Program-made: the position numbers and the translations under genes
Assembly (NCBI GenBank): GCA_019188255.1
Contig: JAETXT010000008.1
Coordinates: forward strand, 1,178,001-1,242,000
Source of the DNA: Verticillium longisporum
Lineage: Eukaryota; Ascomycota; Sordariomycetes; Glomerellales; Plectosphaerellaceae
Length of the DNA stretch: 64,000 nucleotides
Reading direction: 5' to 3'
Notes under the pieces: generated by a model
Told to the model about the DNA's origin: nothing
Databases searched by the model: none
What the model saw: the letters and a program-made list of their open reading frames with translations, nothing else
In this document: piece after piece, positions 33,957 through 45,001 of the stretch
Layout: the number at the start of each line of letters is the position of its first letter
Position numbering within the stretch: the stretch's first letter is position 1

Positions 33957-35862
33957 TCAACCATCAGCATAGCTCAACGCATAGATCGCTTTGACCTTGG
34001 CCTCCTCGGCAGCGACATCCAGCGTCACCGGCCCCTGGACGTCGTCGTCCTCGCCCCGGCCCACCCCGGACATGGTCTCGTCCTCGTCTCCTTGCTCGAT
34101 CAACATATCCAGGTCTCGATCGACGGCTTCGGCCTCTCGTCTGGCGGCGGCATCGTCCGCCTCAGCGTGTCTCTCGTCCTCCCCGGCCGTGGCGTTCAGC
34201 AGGGCCTGGAAGTCGGTCTCCGTCTGATACGCGTATGGATCCGTCTCGTGGTCGTGGTCGTGTTCGTGCTCATGGTGATGGTGATGATGATGGTGGCCAT
34301 GGTGGTGCGGTGACGCTATGATGCGCGGGTCGATGGGCTGGTACACGTGCGCGTCATGATGCCGTGGGCTATCTTGCAGCATCGGGTTGTGCCCGTGAGG
34401 CGGCGGCAGAGGCGAAACGGAGGGATCACGGAGAGTTTGAGAAGGGTGAACGCCGCCGTCGGGGGAGGGATACCGATAGGCTGCCACGGCTGGATCGGCG
34501 ATTGCGGCGAGCTCATCAGGGGCAGAAGGGGCGCCGCAGACAGCGAAGGCGGAGGGGCAGAGGGCGCCGCTGGGGAGACGGGGAGACAGCATCAGCGGGC
34601 GCAGCTCGGTTGCGGGCGGTGCTGCTGCTACCACCACCGCCGTTGGCTGCGACGGGCGCCTTGCCGAGCTCCTTGCACTTGACGCAGTTGCGGATGACGT
34701 CGCTGACGGTCTCCTTGATGCGGGACCAGTGGTAGCGTTCGGCGATGGTGGCCGTTGTCTTGTTGATGCCGCCGTGCGCCGCAACGTGAACGTCACGGGC
34801 AATCTCGTACTGGCGACGCGGGTCGGGGATGACCTCTTTGTCCTTGAGCATCAGCCTGTCGCCGGCGACAAGGCGGTAGTGCGTCGCAGCGCTGCGGAGG
34901 CGGCTCTTCTCGTGGCGATCGGCGCCGACGGGATACTTGTTGTACTTGAGATAGAATTTAATCTTGTCAAACCGTTCAACCCCGGCGAGGTCCTCGGGAA
35001 ACTCGCCAGGGACGAGGTCTCGGCCGTAGATGATGGCGTCAACCAGCTGGCCCGGATAGGAGCGCAGGTCGCCACAACCCTTTACGCGGCCGATGCGCTT
35101 GAAGCCGAGAGCATCCCAAATCTTGCACGAAGCAACGTTGGTCTCGTAGACCAGATTAAAGACGCTGTAGGTGTAGCCCAGTTTCGGGGCCCAGTCGAGG
35201 TAACACTCGCCCATGAGCCGGCCTACGCCACGGCCACGACTCGCGTCCGTGACGAGGAACCCGGCGTTGCACACGTGCGAGCTGCGGCCTGGATAGTTGG
35301 GCTTGATGTAGAAGCTGCCGAGGCACGTCTTGGACCAGTTGCCCGTCGCAGCCTCGGGCAGGTCGGCCAGGTCAGACGGCTGCTCGATGTTTCCGAGGAG
35401 CATGAGGGCGCCGAAGTTTTGAAACCAGTAGGGCGCAAACTTTTCGTGCGTCATGGGTTCCGTCATGGGATAAGTATCGCCGCCCTCAATTTCCTTGTTC
35501 AGCTGATCTGCGAGGTAGCCGAGGAGAGACTTGGGAACCTGGTCTCGAGAAGCGAAGGGCATCATCGTCGCAGCGGTGCGACCGTCACGGAGCGTCACTT
35601 GACGAGGCACAATCTCGGAGGGGAGATCTGATGAACCAGGTTCCGGGAATGGTGTTGCTCCTGAGACCCTGTAAATGGTCGGGCTGTCTGGATCGTCCAA
35701 CATGGCCGGCATGTTGGCGATGTTGGCGGCTCCTTTCAGGGCCTGAGCGGGGGATGAGAATGCTGAATAGGGGTTCTGAGGTAGCGCCACCTGAAGACTT
35801 ATGCTGTCAATGAACATTTGAGTCAGCATAGATCTCACGGTTGGACTGGCCATGCACAGCAT
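33957..35862 (-). CDS. SPT10: Spt10-like GNAT acetyltransferase with integrase-type H2C2 zinc finger
   Basis: About 635 aa, drawn as one exon; the true start and any short 5' intron are uncertain. The central region is a GNAT acetyltransferase fold: NAGFLVTDASRGRGVGRLMGE carries the acetyl-CoA loop RGRGVGR, followed by VYETNVASCKIWDALGFKRIGR. Downstream is an H2C2 zinc-binding segment, HVAAHGG...YHWSRIKETV...CVKC, like that of retroelement integrases. This pairing is the hallmark of yeast Spt10, which binds histone gene promoters. The C-terminal tail has a long His cluster alternating into His-Glu and His-Asp pairs and ends in acidic stretches. The frame breaks at about 34615-34640 in a Gly/Ser repeat, consistent with one extra base. 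The function in chromatin or histone gene control is inferred from family. Confidence 0.8.
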
Positions 35863-36516
35863 GAGACAAAATGTAACCCGTCCTCAACCTTGCTTGCTGT
35901 CCCGTCTTGTCTGATCGCCCCCATCTCGTCTGCTAGCAAACAGGCGGGAATAGGGGCATCTCAAGAGCCATAGAAAACAGGGATCCCATAAATAAAGGGG
36001 CTACAAAGAAAGGCTCAGGCAAGCCCTACCAAGTTTGTGGTTGGCTCTCGCTGCTGGGACACCCACCCCCCCTTTTCCTCGTCGCCCTTGGGCTATTTTT
36101 TTCAGCCGGTAGCCAAACTTATCGATGATGCAAGGAGCTGGATTTTATGCACGAAGGCCTGACTTGGCGCGCGCGCGGGCAGGCGGGCTTGGGCTGGCTG
36201 TTCTGAAATGTTCGTTCGTGATGATGCTCGGCACGGCCTGTCGGTGAGGGGAAATGCGCAGGCGCGCACTTTTCAACATGAGGCTCTTTGATGTGGATTG
36301 GTGACTATTTCAACATTGCATATCAGTGCTGCATTTAGCGCAGGTATGCAGCTGCCGGTCTATCAAGGAACGCGACCAAAACACAATCACAATCTATACT
36401 CGACAAGTCTTTGTCATGATTATGGTAGCCTCAGAAAGGTATGCATTTATTCTTACAAGGTGTACATGTTCTATACGTCGTCCGCCAGAACCCTGGAGGC
36501 CCCCCGCAGCCCACGT
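35863..36516. other. Intergenic region between the Spt10-like gene and mitochondrial uS2m
   Basis: Both flanking genes run leftward, so this stretch holds the Spt10-like promoter and the uS2m 3' UTR. A GCGCGCGCGGG run and a CCCACCCCCCCTTTTCC pyrimidine tract are visible. No gene is seen. Confidence 0.45.
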
Positions 36517-37822
36517 CTACAGGTCCATGACGCTGGCCCGCGACGACTCGCTTGTTGGTGTCCGCTTCAAGGCCAGCAGCCTATCAGCGTTTCCATTCTT
36601 GCTCTCCTGCATCGCCTTCATGTCTTCTTGCCAGACGGCCTTGGCGGCCTTGTACGCCTCGCGCGTCTTGGTGATGTACCGCTGCACCTCGACGGGGTTG
36701 TCCCACGACACCTGGCCCGCGGCCGCGGCTTCCTTGCGCCGCTTCTGGCCCTCCTGACCGGCGCGTCCGAGAATGCCGCCAATGAGGCTGGTTGATCGAA
36801 GACTGCTCATAGATGGTCAGCAAATGATGTTCCCCTTGAGCAAGTCATGTATCACGGAAGACGCAGAAAACGCACCTGTCGTCGTTGGCCGGGATAGCGT
36901 ACGTGACCCACGTAGGATCCGCGTCCGTGTCGATGATGCCAATCGTCGGGATCGTCGCCAGGCTACACTCGTTCAGCAGCGTCTTGTTCTCCATCGGGTT
37001 GAGGCACACGACAAGATCAGGCACCATGGGCCTCCGATCCATGACGTGTCCGTCAAAGCCAGGCACGGGCTTGTCGTGCTCATCGAGGAAGACGACCTCG
37101 CGGTCGCGCAGGATAAAGTCGCGGTTCGTAATGGCGCCGGGCGTCCACTTGGTGTAGAGGTGGCAGCCGCCGGCGCGGCCGGCCGCCTTTGTGACAATGT
37201 CCATCTGGCCGGGGCGGGTGCCGACGAAGAGCACGAGACCGCCGTGGAAGGCGACCTCCTCGACGACGCGGGCGGCGCGGCGCAGGTGCGAGGCCGTCGT
37301 CTCGAGGCTGATGACGTGGACGTTGTCGCGCACGCCGTAGATGTAGCGCGAGTTGGCCGGGTTCCAGCGCGAGCGGTGGTGGCCCATGTGCGTCTGCGAG
37401 GCCATGAGGAGCTCGAGCGTAATGTCGCGCGGGTACGGCGGGTTCGTCACCAGCTCGGACGGGATGTAGGCCGACTTGACTTCGGAGCCGATCGTCTTGG
37501 TGAGGTTCTGGGCGCGGCGGTACTCCTTCCACGACTCGGGCACGGCGCTGCTCGTCGCCGAGGGCACGCGGCGCTGGCTCTGGGTGTTGGCGACGTCAGC
37601 GGTGCTGGGGACCTGGTCGAGGGCGGCTGCTGTCGTCAGGGACTCGAGGACTTCGGCTGTCAGGCCAGAGGGAGTGTCTTGGGAGATGAAGCGGGCGGTG
37701 CATGGTCGGAGGAGGAGGGGGGCGGCCAGGGCCTGTCGGGCTGCATTGGGTCAGTGGGAGGATAGTTGAGGTACCAGGAGGTCGTGAATACCTTGCCGAC
37801 GGGCTATCGCTCGACTGAACAT
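36517..37822 (-). CDS. MRP4: Mitochondrial 37S ribosomal protein uS2m (Mrp4)
   Basis: Small-subunit mitoribosomal protein of the bacterial S2 family, about 394 aa. Exons: 37822-37792, 37740-36876 and 36805-36517. The N-terminus from MFSRAIARRQ is rich in Arg/Ala/Leu and lacks acids, as in a mitochondrial presequence. The S2 core includes HMGHHRSRWNPANSRYIYG, GGLVLFVGTRPGQ, RRPMVPDLVVCLNP and the conserved PTIGIIDTDADP...YAIPANDD. The C-terminal 95 residues form a charged helical extension typical of the fungal protein. The last intron has two overlapping acceptors (GAGCAG), so one Ser may be optional. There is no frame break. Identity is secure from the S2 motifs. Confidence 0.94.
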
Positions 37823-38307
37823 GATGGCGGGCTGGTGGGTTGACAATTGTCCAGTGGTTCACGTTGCCAGTGCCATACGCGGGAACATTTTTTGGAGCTG
37901 CAGAGGTCGCGGTCCACCGAAGCCGCATGTCGTGGTGCATGGGCCATGCTTAGGTAATGCATCAACGCTGACCCCTGAACACACGTTCATGGTCGTCCCT
38001 TTCAATAGCTCCAAATGCTTTGATGGCATCCGGATGTCAATGAACTGAAGAATTGGCTTGGCCTCGGCAAGCCATGGGCTTGCATTAGCAAAAACTGGGG
38101 CACATCATACGAATTACAGAGGTTTGATTCAAAAAGGCCAAAACGGCCTGACAATATCGACGCAAAAAGACAAGGTGCAGTGTGGTATTAACAACAATAT
38201 GGGGTACTCAACAGTCTACGAAGACAAGCGTTTCTGAATACAGTATGTACGCCTCATCACATCATGACGCAACGGGGCCCGATCTCTCACTCCCATGTAT
38301 ACACTCT
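37823..38307. other. Short intergenic region
   Basis: About 480 bases between the start of uS2m (minus) and the end of the CBS-PB1 gene (minus). It should contain the uS2m promoter and the CBS-PB1 3' UTR. Nothing else is seen. Confidence 0.5.
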
Positions 38308-40617
38308 TTATCTGCTGGTGATCCTGGAGATGGTGAAGACACCAACAATAACGACGGCGAGCGTCACAATAGCACCAGGAAGCAGCAGATCATTGGGCAC
38401 GCCCTGGATGAGCTGCTCCTGCTGGGGCGCAGCGTGGCGGGAACGACGGGAGCGGCGGCTGGGAGACTCGTCTTCCTCCTCCTCATCCTCGTCGTCCTCG
38501 TCATCGTGGGCTTTCCTTCGCTCGCGCAGTCCAGAGGCCGTGGAGGTGGCGGGCGTGGGGATGACGGGCTCTACAGGCGTCGGTGCCACGGCGACAGGAG
38601 GCTTCTCCGGGTCGTGAACGAACAGGTCGACCTTTTCGCGGTGGCCCTGGCGTGCCAAGAGGATGGACTCGAGGAGGTCGTTGTCGGTAGTAATGGACAC
38701 CGAGTCACCCTCGTCATCGAGGTAGCTCAGCGCGAAACCGCCGCTGATCTTGCCATCGTCGTCGGTCATCGGGGGGCCACCGATGGCTTCAGCTTCGGCA
38801 CCGAGCTTGGCAACGACGTTGGCGACCATGGCGGCCACGCCCTGCGAGGCGATGACCTGCAGCCTGTGAACGCGGCCCGAGGGCGCCTTGAACTTGAAGG
38901 GGAAGGGCAGCTCGGCGGGCGACTGCGGCGCGATGCTGTCGGCGGGGATAAACTCCGAGTGCGGGGGACTCGACGCCCACGTGCGAGGCCGAGTCGCCAG
39001 GTGCGACGCTGTCGCCGATGCGCTCGCGCGTATGATCGGGTGACATGATGCGGGAGCCGAGGTTCGTGTGGTGGTGGCTGCCCTCGCCCGAGACCATCGA
39101 CTCGGACTCGTTATCAAGCGACAGCCAGAACTTGTTCCAGGCAGGACCCTCGTTGTCACCGGTCGCCATGGTGTTGATCTGCTCGAGGGTCGCGTAGGTG
39201 AGCTTGAGCACGTCGACCATGCCCACGACCTCGCCGCCGTCGTTCATGACGGGGAGGTTGAGGTAGTGTCCGTCTAGTGTCTGTCAGTACATGGTTCCTA
39301 GCTGGTATGCACTGTGGATTCCACATACCATGCATCTTGCGAAGGGCGGCTTGGATGCTCATGTCCATGGACGCAAAATCGGGGTGAGGCGTCATGACGC
39401 GAACGACGCTGCAGGTGGCGGGGTCGAGGCCGACGGCAATGACACGCAGCACGACATCCTTGCTCGTGAAAATGCCGGTGATGGCCCCCTGGTCCTGAAC
39501 CAGGACAGCGGTTGTGCGGTTCTCCTTCATCAGCTGGGCAGCCTCGCGAACGGAGGTCCTGACGCTGACAGTCGTGGGCGGGGTGCCGTTGAGGACGGAC
39601 TCGAGGGTCGGGCCAGACATCTTGGAGCGCAGCGCCTCGACGTACTGAATGATCTGCTGGGGCTGACTGGAGCCGAGCTCGGACTGGACACCCTCAAGGG
39701 CATCGTAGAGGCGTCTCGAGGAGGAATAGGCGCGCTCGAGCTTCTCCATGGCGTCGTAGAAGCACTTTGTAATGTCGAGGATACCGGAAATATCCTGGTT
39801 CTCGTCCATGACGGGCAAATGGCGGAAACCCTTGCGCACCATGAGATCGAGAGCATCGGTGGCGCTCGTGTCGGTGCGGGCGCAGAGGGGGTTCTTGGTC
39901 ATGATCTCGGCAATCGTGATGTGGGTTGGCTTCATGCCGGCGCCTACAACGCGGAAGGCCAGATCCTTGGCAGTGAAGATGCCCGAGATCCTATCGTCGT
40001 CGTCGGTGACGAGGACACAGTCCTCGCGCTTAGCCGCCATGAGCTGGGCCGCCTCGGCGACGGTCGTACCAGGCTTGATCTGCAGGGCGGGACTCGGTTT
40101 GAGGGCGAGGACGGTGCCGGGAGGCGCCTTTCGGGTGTGGCGGGCGCGGCCGCTGAGGTGCTTCTTCTTGGAGAGGTCGCTCTCCATCTTGCGACGGATG
40201 GCCTTGATGTAAAAGTCAGTATCCATCATGTCAAGGTGGCTGGCGCTTTCGAGCTCGTGGTAAGTGAAGCCCATCGGAGGCCAAGTCGGCTTGAGGGTGA
40301 AGTGGTTTTTTTTTCCTTGGACCTCGAATTGGTCTCGTTCGGTTTGGCGTACAAGGGGAGTAAAGAAGAGGGGGAAAGCCAAAACGTACATCATCTCTCT
40401 TGATCTGCTTCTGTCGACTCGCGCTGACAGCAGAGGCGGCACCGGCGGCACCACCCGCAGGGGCAGCACCAGAGTCACTGGCAGTGGTAGATGGGTGGGT
40501 TTCCAGCACGGGGCGAGGGATACTGGACGAGGAACCGGGACCCGGGCTGGTGGCAAAGGGAATGCCTGGGCGGCTCTGGCCGCGATTGGGCGTGCCTCTC
40601 AGCGTGTTGCCTGACAT
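38308..40617 (-). CDS. CBS-repeat and PB1-domain protein with C-terminal membrane anchor (Mug70-like)
   Basis: About 688 aa in three exons: 40617-40390, 40202-39329 and 39273-38308. A Ser/Ala/Pro-rich N-terminus is followed by four CBS motifs arranged as two pairs (about residues 110-240 and 275-430). Examples are EDCVLVTDDDDRISGIFTAKDL and TTAVLVQDQGAITGIFTSKDV. Such pairs bind adenosyl ligands. A PB1 domain comes next (LPFPFKFKAPSGRVHRLQVI through REKVDLFVHD), for partner binding. The end is acidic/Arg-rich and finishes with one hydrophobic helix (LLLPGAIVTLAVVIVGVF) and a short tail, suggesting a tail-anchored protein. The frame breaks at 38963-38967, where GGGGG is probably GGGG. The fission yeast relative is Mug70; the molecular role is not established. 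Confidence 0.85.
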
Positions 40618-42066
40618 TGCATAAACACCTCAGATTGGCAAGATGAGTGGTGTCTTAACGGCTGAAGTAAGGTGTTTGTTGACTCGGTGGACTCGGTCGG
40701 GGGACGAGTGGAGGAGGGGGGGTGGCCGGGTTGAGGTTGACGATGGCGGAGAAAAGAGTGCGTGTGGCGTCTCTTGTTGGAGTTGAGGAAGAGAAGACAA
40801 CGAACACAGACGAGAGGAATGCGGAGCCGTTCGAGGGCCCAAAAAGTCGAGACGTCGCTCGGAGCTGAACCTGAGGATAGCTGGTCTGCTGGGACCGAAT
40901 CGAGACGAGCCTGGGGGAGAAGGATGAAAGTGGCAGACCTGGCCCGGGCTTCCCAATCTGATTCGTTCACGCGTCCAGATAATTTGGGGGTCCTGCTTGT
41001 TTGCTGCTGCTCAGTTGTCGAGGTAATGCACGGGCCAGCCGACGGTAGCTCCAGGGCCCACTCGTGGTTCCTGAACGACCCGAAGGGTACGTACCTGTGA
41101 ACCCTCGTCCGTTGCCCACTTGGCACGATGCGAGTACACCTTCCACGGCACCACTTACTTGGCCGGAGGCACGCTGCCTCTCATCATAGTACCTATATCA
41201 AGCTCGCCCATCTCTCCGCCAGTTCATGCTACTCTTCCCCACCACAGACATCATATGCGGCCTCTCACCAGACCCATGCGTTTGTCCCATGCAGATGATG
41301 CATGCATGAACTGACACGACCGGGTCGTCACGGGCGGCCCTGCCAGCATCGTCCCAGCAAGACAAAGATCTATCGAGACAACATAACAAACATGTCAAAT
41401 CGAAATCGGATGGCCTCGCCAAGCAACAGACGCCCTCGACGTCATCTTCTTCGCATCAATAGCTGGCCGCTGCCTCGAGACATGCCATTGTCACGCGCCA
41501 CAGCCTCCGATTGTGCGCTGTATCACCTGAGCCTGTAACCTGGGGAATGTTGTCTCTTGTTGACGTTTCTCCTCGACCACAACCACTTCACCACCTTGAC
41601 CGTATCAAGTCCGTCGACGTGATCCATCTTAAGAGCTAGGCCACGGCTAACATTCCGTCTGTCGCCTCCTCGTGCTTCTGGACCGAGTCGTCTCGTCCCC
41701 CATGACCAACTACTGGCCATTGATGATACTTTTGATATCTTAGTGGGATAACAGACCGCGCCTCCACCTGAATAAGTGGGTGCCTCCCCATTTCCTCCGA
41801 CGACAACCCACCTGTTCAGGGCTTCGGCTTGGGGCTTGTGTCGAAGCGAACCTGAATCGAAAATTTGCCGACGGTTTCCAACATTCAGTCCATCGGTCTA
41901 ATGGTCTAATGGTTATGACTGCGGATTCTGATTCCGCCAGCCCAGGTTCGATTCCTAGTTGGACCTGATTCAATGAACCGGCTCATGCGGCCCATCGTTT
42001 TTGGCGGTGTCATGTGTCTTTGTTTTGCATGACAGCTTACGGGCCACCATGGTTTGCAATAGTGCC
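40618..42066. other. Intergenic region carrying a tRNA gene
   Basis: This 1.4 kb lies between the start of the CBS-PB1 gene and the end of the Fic gene, both on the minus strand. The CBS-PB1 promoter and leader occupy the left part, which is CT/GA-rich. The tRNA-Gln at 41895-41966 is listed separately. No protein gene is supported. Confidence 0.55.
41895..41966 (+). tRNA. tRNA-Gln (CTG)
   Basis: A 72-nt cloverleaf folds without intron. The acceptor stem is GGTCTAA with TTGGACC (one G-U pair) and discriminator T. The D arm is GTC..GAC. The anticodon stem is GCGGA/TCCGC around loop TTCTGAT (anticodon CTG, reading CAG). The T arm is CCAGG-TTCGATT-CCTAG, with a C-A mismatch at the second pair where CCTGG would be perfect. 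The apparent tandem GGTCTAAT copies are only the acceptor stem and D arm resembling each other. Likely functional, with a slightly weakened T stem. Confidence 0.88.
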
Positions 42067-43217
42067 TCAACATGATTGTAAACTATCATACTGGCTGGCA
42101 AGCACAGTATGCACTAGTTCTGCAGGGTCGCCATTAGCAGCATTATTGATCGACCGAATAAATGCCATGCGCTCTAGGTTCTGCATCATCACCGGCAAAT
42201 ACCCCTGACGCACCACGTAGTCGTGCATGAGTATGCGACTCACTCGCCCATTTCCGTCTAGGAAGGGATGAATCTGTGCAAAGTATACCATCAAATGACA
42301 AGCTAGAATGAGAGGGTGCATGTTGTTCTTAGCATGCATTATATCGCGCTAGTCGAAGAAGCGCTTGACGCAGGCGGGGACTTCGAGATGATATGGGAAT
42401 ATGACCAACGGGTTGCTGCTGACGGAAATGGGTGCTCTTCGGTATCCTCCAAGAGGAACACGTCCGCCCCATGATCCGATATAGACGGCCTCCGATGCAG
42501 TGCCCTTGACCGTCAAAGCTGCCAATTCTGTCATCTGCTTTTCATCGATGCCAGGAGTGTTGGGATGAAGCCCGGCATTCTCTGCGATCCATTGAGACGC
42601 GACAATGTGGTTCTTTAGTTCGGCCATGGCGGAGTTGTCAAGCGTGGTATCCTGCTCAACAGTGGGAAGCTCGAGATGGATCAGGTCGGCGGCATCAAGG
42701 GATGCGAGGTTGACGTGGTTAAAGGTTTTGCGGGACAGGGCAGCAAAGGCAGCGCGCGCGTCCTGGAGCCTGAGAGGGTTGTTTTCGATGAACACGGACT
42801 GGAGAGCATATTCGGTGGCCAATGCCTTGGCGACCTGACCCAAGCGAGGTTTCAAAAGACCTCTGAGTCCGTCGATTGCGGCAAGATTGGCCCTGTATTT
42901 CTATTTCGATACCATCAGTTGACCAGCCCTCAGAAATCAAATGAAATACTTTGGTTGCGAGTTCTATACTGCACCTTTTGGAGGGCATCGTAGCCGAGGT
43001 ATGTCATATCGCCCGGGCGAAAGTGGTCCTCCCAAACACGTCCGGACTCGGCAAGTCGTGTGTATTCTGGAGAATCCCTCTCAAGGCGGGAGAATGGGGC
43101 ATAGATTTTACGGAGCAGGGCGGCACGCTGCGCCTTGAGCTCGCAGGAAATGAAACGCGGCTGGGAAACTCGATGCCAAGGCCGAAGGCCCTTGAATCGA
43201 GCTGTAGAACCAAGCAT
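42067..43217 (-). pseudogene. Fic-domain protein interrupted by an in-frame stop
   Basis: Fic enzymes transfer AMP (or related groups) from nucleotides to protein hydroxyls. Exons: 43217-42975 and 42900-42067, about 358 codons. The catalytic motif is complete: HPFLDGNGRVSR. Upstream, near residue 116, is SVFIEN, which fits the (S/T)xxxE(G/N) inhibitory motif of autoinhibited class II Fic proteins. A TAG at 42349-42351 falls in frame between FFD and RDIMHAKNNMHP. The surrounding frame continues, and Trp (TGG to TAG) is the expected residue, so the catalytic motif is cut off. Unlike the frame breaks elsewhere in this window, this is a substitution, not a homopolymer indel. The start could be 11 codons upstream, at 43250. 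A decayed NmrA-like gene lies next door, so real gene loss is plausible. Confidence 0.75.
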
Positions 43218-43718
43218 GGCGTTGCTGTGATGATCTGACGTGTGGAACAAAATGTGCGGATGTCAGGTTGGAACTTTATGTATAAGCCACGCACTTGCCA
43301 TGGGAGCTGCGGCTGCAAATGGCCTGGCTAGGAAGTCGCCCATCAGGGTGATCAAGCTTTTGCTGACATCGAGCAGCTGACATGACAATGGAAAATTCAC
43401 CGTGACAGGGACTCAACTCATATCTACACTCACAACATCTTGTGCTCAGTGACATGATGAATTTATGTAGCTCGAGCCACAAGAAGCCCAGTAGTTCGGC
43501 TCACGAGGAGCGCGCGCTTTCCTCTCTCAGGAGTAAGCTTCATTTGCATTGTCAACTTGAAAATCAATGGACCATGATCGTTTCAGAGGCGCCAGATGGT
43601 GATATATTGCTTGGTAGTGCTGATCGGTCTGGTCATCTCATCATCCCCATTCAAAGCATCGCAAGCTCTTGAACATCCTGTACTCCCACTGATTTGAGAA
43701 CTCCCCGACACCAACATC

Positions 43719-45001
43719 ATGAATGTCATTGCCGTTGCAGGTGGAACTGGCCCCACGGGTCGTCCCATTGTCGAGACACCCTAAGTCGTCTTCATACAAG
43801 GTCCTAGTACCCGGCCTCAAGATAAGCTTAGGCGCCATCAATCTATGAATACGTTCAAAAACTCAATCTGTCCGGCTCCAGAACAGGATTCGGGACTTCC
43901 AACCGACACAGTCTATGTTCAGACTATGTCGATATTGAAGCTCTGGCGCAGACCCTCCAGCAGCACAATGTCAACACCTGTCAGAGCGTGAGGTTGAGCA
44001 GAGTGAAGAGGTCTTCCGCACTAGGTCCGCAAGCAATAGATAATAGGTATAGGGTTAATATACATCTGAATTCTGGCCATTCGCAGCTAGGAGGGCCCTT
44101 CGCAACCCTTATATACGCGTTCTCGTAGTCCCTAGCCCCTAACCAGCCCCTGTTCCATGGCTCCGCAGGGCCTCCTGGCAACACCCTCCTCTCAATTTTT
44201 CAGATGACAACTGAGGCGGCCTCCTCCGCACAAATTAATCACATGCGTGCTTCAGAAACGTTTTCACTGTCAATCGCTTTATCCTCAGCGAACAGTACGC
44301 TCCAAACGCCATGATCAACTTCATGCTCTGAACCAACAGACCCGCCAAGATCGCCCTCGTCGGCCTTCCAGGCAGCCGTAACTGCGCAGCTGCGTGAGAC
44401 AAAGCTCGAATGGAATAGCTTTGCTGTCGGCTTCTTCCTCGACTACTATGGCCTGCCGAAGGTCAAGACGCACCTCCCCATGCTGACCGTTGCGCTCGAC
44501 CTGCCGCACGGAAAGGCCGGCATCCCTGGCACGAGCGACGCAGCCAACTCGTTCACCTAATCATACGATGTTGTCAAGTTTGTGGTCGCATTATTGTTCG
44601 AACTAAAATGGGAGGAGTTGACAGCCTGCTATGGGGAGAGGACGACCTGGGACAGGTTCGTGAAAGAAGCGGAGGCAGCGTCAGGTAATGATCCCCTAAT
44701 GGAGGCCTGTAACCGGAGAGGCGACGTTGCTGATGCCCTGATGAACAGGAAATCCCGTTCGACGTGGCGTACGACTCCATCGAGAAACTCCCGGGCGATG
44801 AGGTCACAAAGTTGCCCTCGTCTTTGGCCGAACTCACCACATCTACGTTCCCAGAACCCGTTACTAGGCAGATTCTGATCATCGGGTCTCTGAGCTGTTA
44901 TGCGGCGGTTTGACATTAAACACGAGCAGTCTCTGAACACAGGGTTCCCGGAAATCAAGACCAAGACAGTGAAGGAGGTGTTGCGAATCAGCATGGAATA
45001 G
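43719..45001 (+). pseudogene. NmrA-like (isoflavone-reductase family) gene remnant
   Basis: Pieces of an NAD(P)-binding NmrA-family protein appear in order but in different frames and with stops. At 43719 an ATG opens the Rossmann start NVIAVAGGTGPTGRPIVE, which stops at TAA 43782. Further pieces include RFILSEQYAPNA near 44270, then LRETKLEWNSFAVGFFLDYYG and ALDLPHGKAGIPGTSDAANS, up to a TAA at about 44559. Next come SYDVVKFV, CYGERTTWDRFVKEAE, PFDVAYDSIEKL and finally TKTVKEVLRISME before TAG at 45001. Between about 43.98 and 44.20 kb the similarity lapses, perhaps through an insertion or heavy decay. At least two in-frame stops and several shifts make this a pseudogene. The parent function is unknown. 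Confidence 0.75.

Noticed and set aside
41887..41966. tRNA-Gln as a pseudogene with a duplicated D arm
   Set aside because: Starting the acceptor stem at 41895 gives a full seven-pair stem and normal 72-nt cloverleaf; the duplication is only apparent.
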